The notes under the pieces are model-generated. The model searched no databases. It was not told the origin of the DNA and was given only the letters and a program-made list of their open reading frames with translations. Of a DNA stretch of 58,915 bases, positions 58,488-58,915 are shown piece by piece (within the stretch, counting starts at the first letter, position 1; each line of letters starts with the position of its first letter). The translations under genes were made by a program, and so were the position numbers. Source of the stretch: Eubacterium sp. CAG:252. Its GTDB lineage: Bacteria; Bacillota; Clostridia; Lachnospirales; Lachnospiraceae. The stretch spans positions 7,298-66,212 of the forward strand of contig FR886340.1 in NCBI GenBank assembly GCA_000436535.1. Reading direction: 5' to 3'.

Positions 58488-58915
58488 TTATGATAAGTCG
58501 GTAAGTTCACCCCATTTGTCATATAACTCATCAAGTTCAGTGCTTAGAGCCTCTTTTTCAGTGTGTATTTCCATAAGCTTTGCAGTGTCGCTGCTTATGG
58601 AGGGGTCTGCATACATATTATCAAGTTCCTCTATGCGTTCCTCAACTTTGGCGATACGCTCCTCTGTACGCTTGAGTTCGTTTTTAATTTTTTTAAGCTG
58701 TGCCTGCTTAACCTTTTCCTCCTGCCAGCTTGTACGGGAATCGGCAGCCTTCTTTGCGTGCTCACCATCTGCTGTGCTGCTTTCAGGCTTTGCACTAAGT
58801 ATATCCCGTTTTTCAAGATAATAATCATAATTACCTATATAATTAACAACAGATTTGTTAGAAAGTTCAATTATCCTTGTTGCGGCAGCATTGATAAAAT
58901 AACGGTCATGTGATA
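58488..58915 (-). CDS. ABC-F family ATPase, C-terminal part (cut by window edge)
   Basis: The - strand frame is open from the window end to TAA at 58490-58488, giving 141 full codons. The first residues SHDRYFINAAATRIIEL are the H-loop and following strand of the second ATPase domain of ABC-F proteins, and NYIGNYDYYLEKR is the usual next motif. A Lys/Glu-rich coiled coil then ends the protein (KKIKNELKRTEERIAKVEER). ABC-F proteins act on the ribosome or give antibiotic protection; the Uup/EttA/YfmR-type subgroup cannot be set from this end. The start is outside the window. Confidence 0.88.
   Translation of the reverse strand, partial: SHDRYFINAAATRIIELSNKSVVNYIGNYDYYLEKRDILSAKPESSTADGEHAKKAADSRTSWQEEKVKQAQLKKIKNELKRTEERIAKVEERIEELDNMYADPSISSDTAKLMEIHTEKEALSTELDELYDKWGELTDLS

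Overview
The window looks like a chromosomal segment of a low-GC, strictly anaerobic Firmicute of the Lachnospiraceae. Support comes from the AT-rich DNA with AGGAGG-type ribosome sites, the SCIFF peptide locus next to a SecDF fusion, the order tig-clpP-clpX-lon-engB, a spermidine operon of the carboxyspermidine type, several proteins typical of this family (DUF5692, a TetM-like GTPase fused to an NYN nuclease) and lone CapA/CapB-type exopolysaccharide genes. A member of the Lachnospira/Eubacterium eligens group is a reasonable guess, but it is inferred, not shown. No phage, insertion sequence, CRISPR array or integrase is visible. Genes run mostly on the + strand; the right-hand 2.7 kb is on the - strand.

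Region by region. 1-7.4 kb: tail of an NhaC-type antiporter, a decayed chemoreceptor remnant, shikimate kinase, an intact chemoreceptor, a Trp-rich DUF5692 membrane protein, a DUF308 membrane protein, homoserine dehydrogenase and a two-domain RNase H. 7.5-8.0 kb: a promoter, a structured non-coding RNA of about 415 nt and a strong terminator. 8.2-15.3 kb: a polyamine operon that can run arginine to agmatine to N-carbamoylputrescine to putrescine (SpeA, AguA, AguB) and then to spermidine through carboxyspermidine (CASDH, NspC); it also carries a SpeE-like aminopropyltransferase with altered substrate-binding motifs, and a 97-bp hairpin insertion between aguA and aguB. 15.3-22.3 kb: the TetM-like/NYN fusion, an SGNH esterase, a beta-CASP RNase and a lipid kinase. 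22.8-28.9 kb: glutamate synthase gltB-gltD. 29.2-36.5 kb: a PsiE-like protein and the proteostasis block tig-clpP-clpX-lon, then engB.

36.6-38.5 kb: an HPr-like protein lacking the phosphorylatable His, a cyclophilin lipoprotein, and three tRNA genes (two Leu on the - strand, one Thr on the + strand). 38.5-44.5 kb: a G9 tract and a perfect sigma-A promoter ahead of a short exopolysaccharide operon (chain-length protein, tyrosine kinase with a long disordered tail, initiating sugar-phosphate transferase), followed by phosphoglucomutase and large palindromes. 44.6-48.9 kb: an aminotransferase/D-2-hydroxyacid dehydrogenase pair, a collapsed LysR/sodium-symporter locus and an AEC carrier. 48.9-55.9 kb: the SCIFF ranthipeptide precursor (48 aa) with its radical-SAM maturase, SecDF, RecJ and an orphan substrate-binding lipoprotein. 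55.9-58.9 kb: structured convergent spacer, then ClC channel, CYTH phosphatase, HU and the end of an ABC-F ATPase on the - strand.

Most worth follow-up: the SpeE variant beside the carboxyspermidine pathway, the GTPase-nuclease fusion, the structured RNA upstream of the polyamine operon, a hairpin leader recurring in front of unrelated genes, and the His-less HPr.
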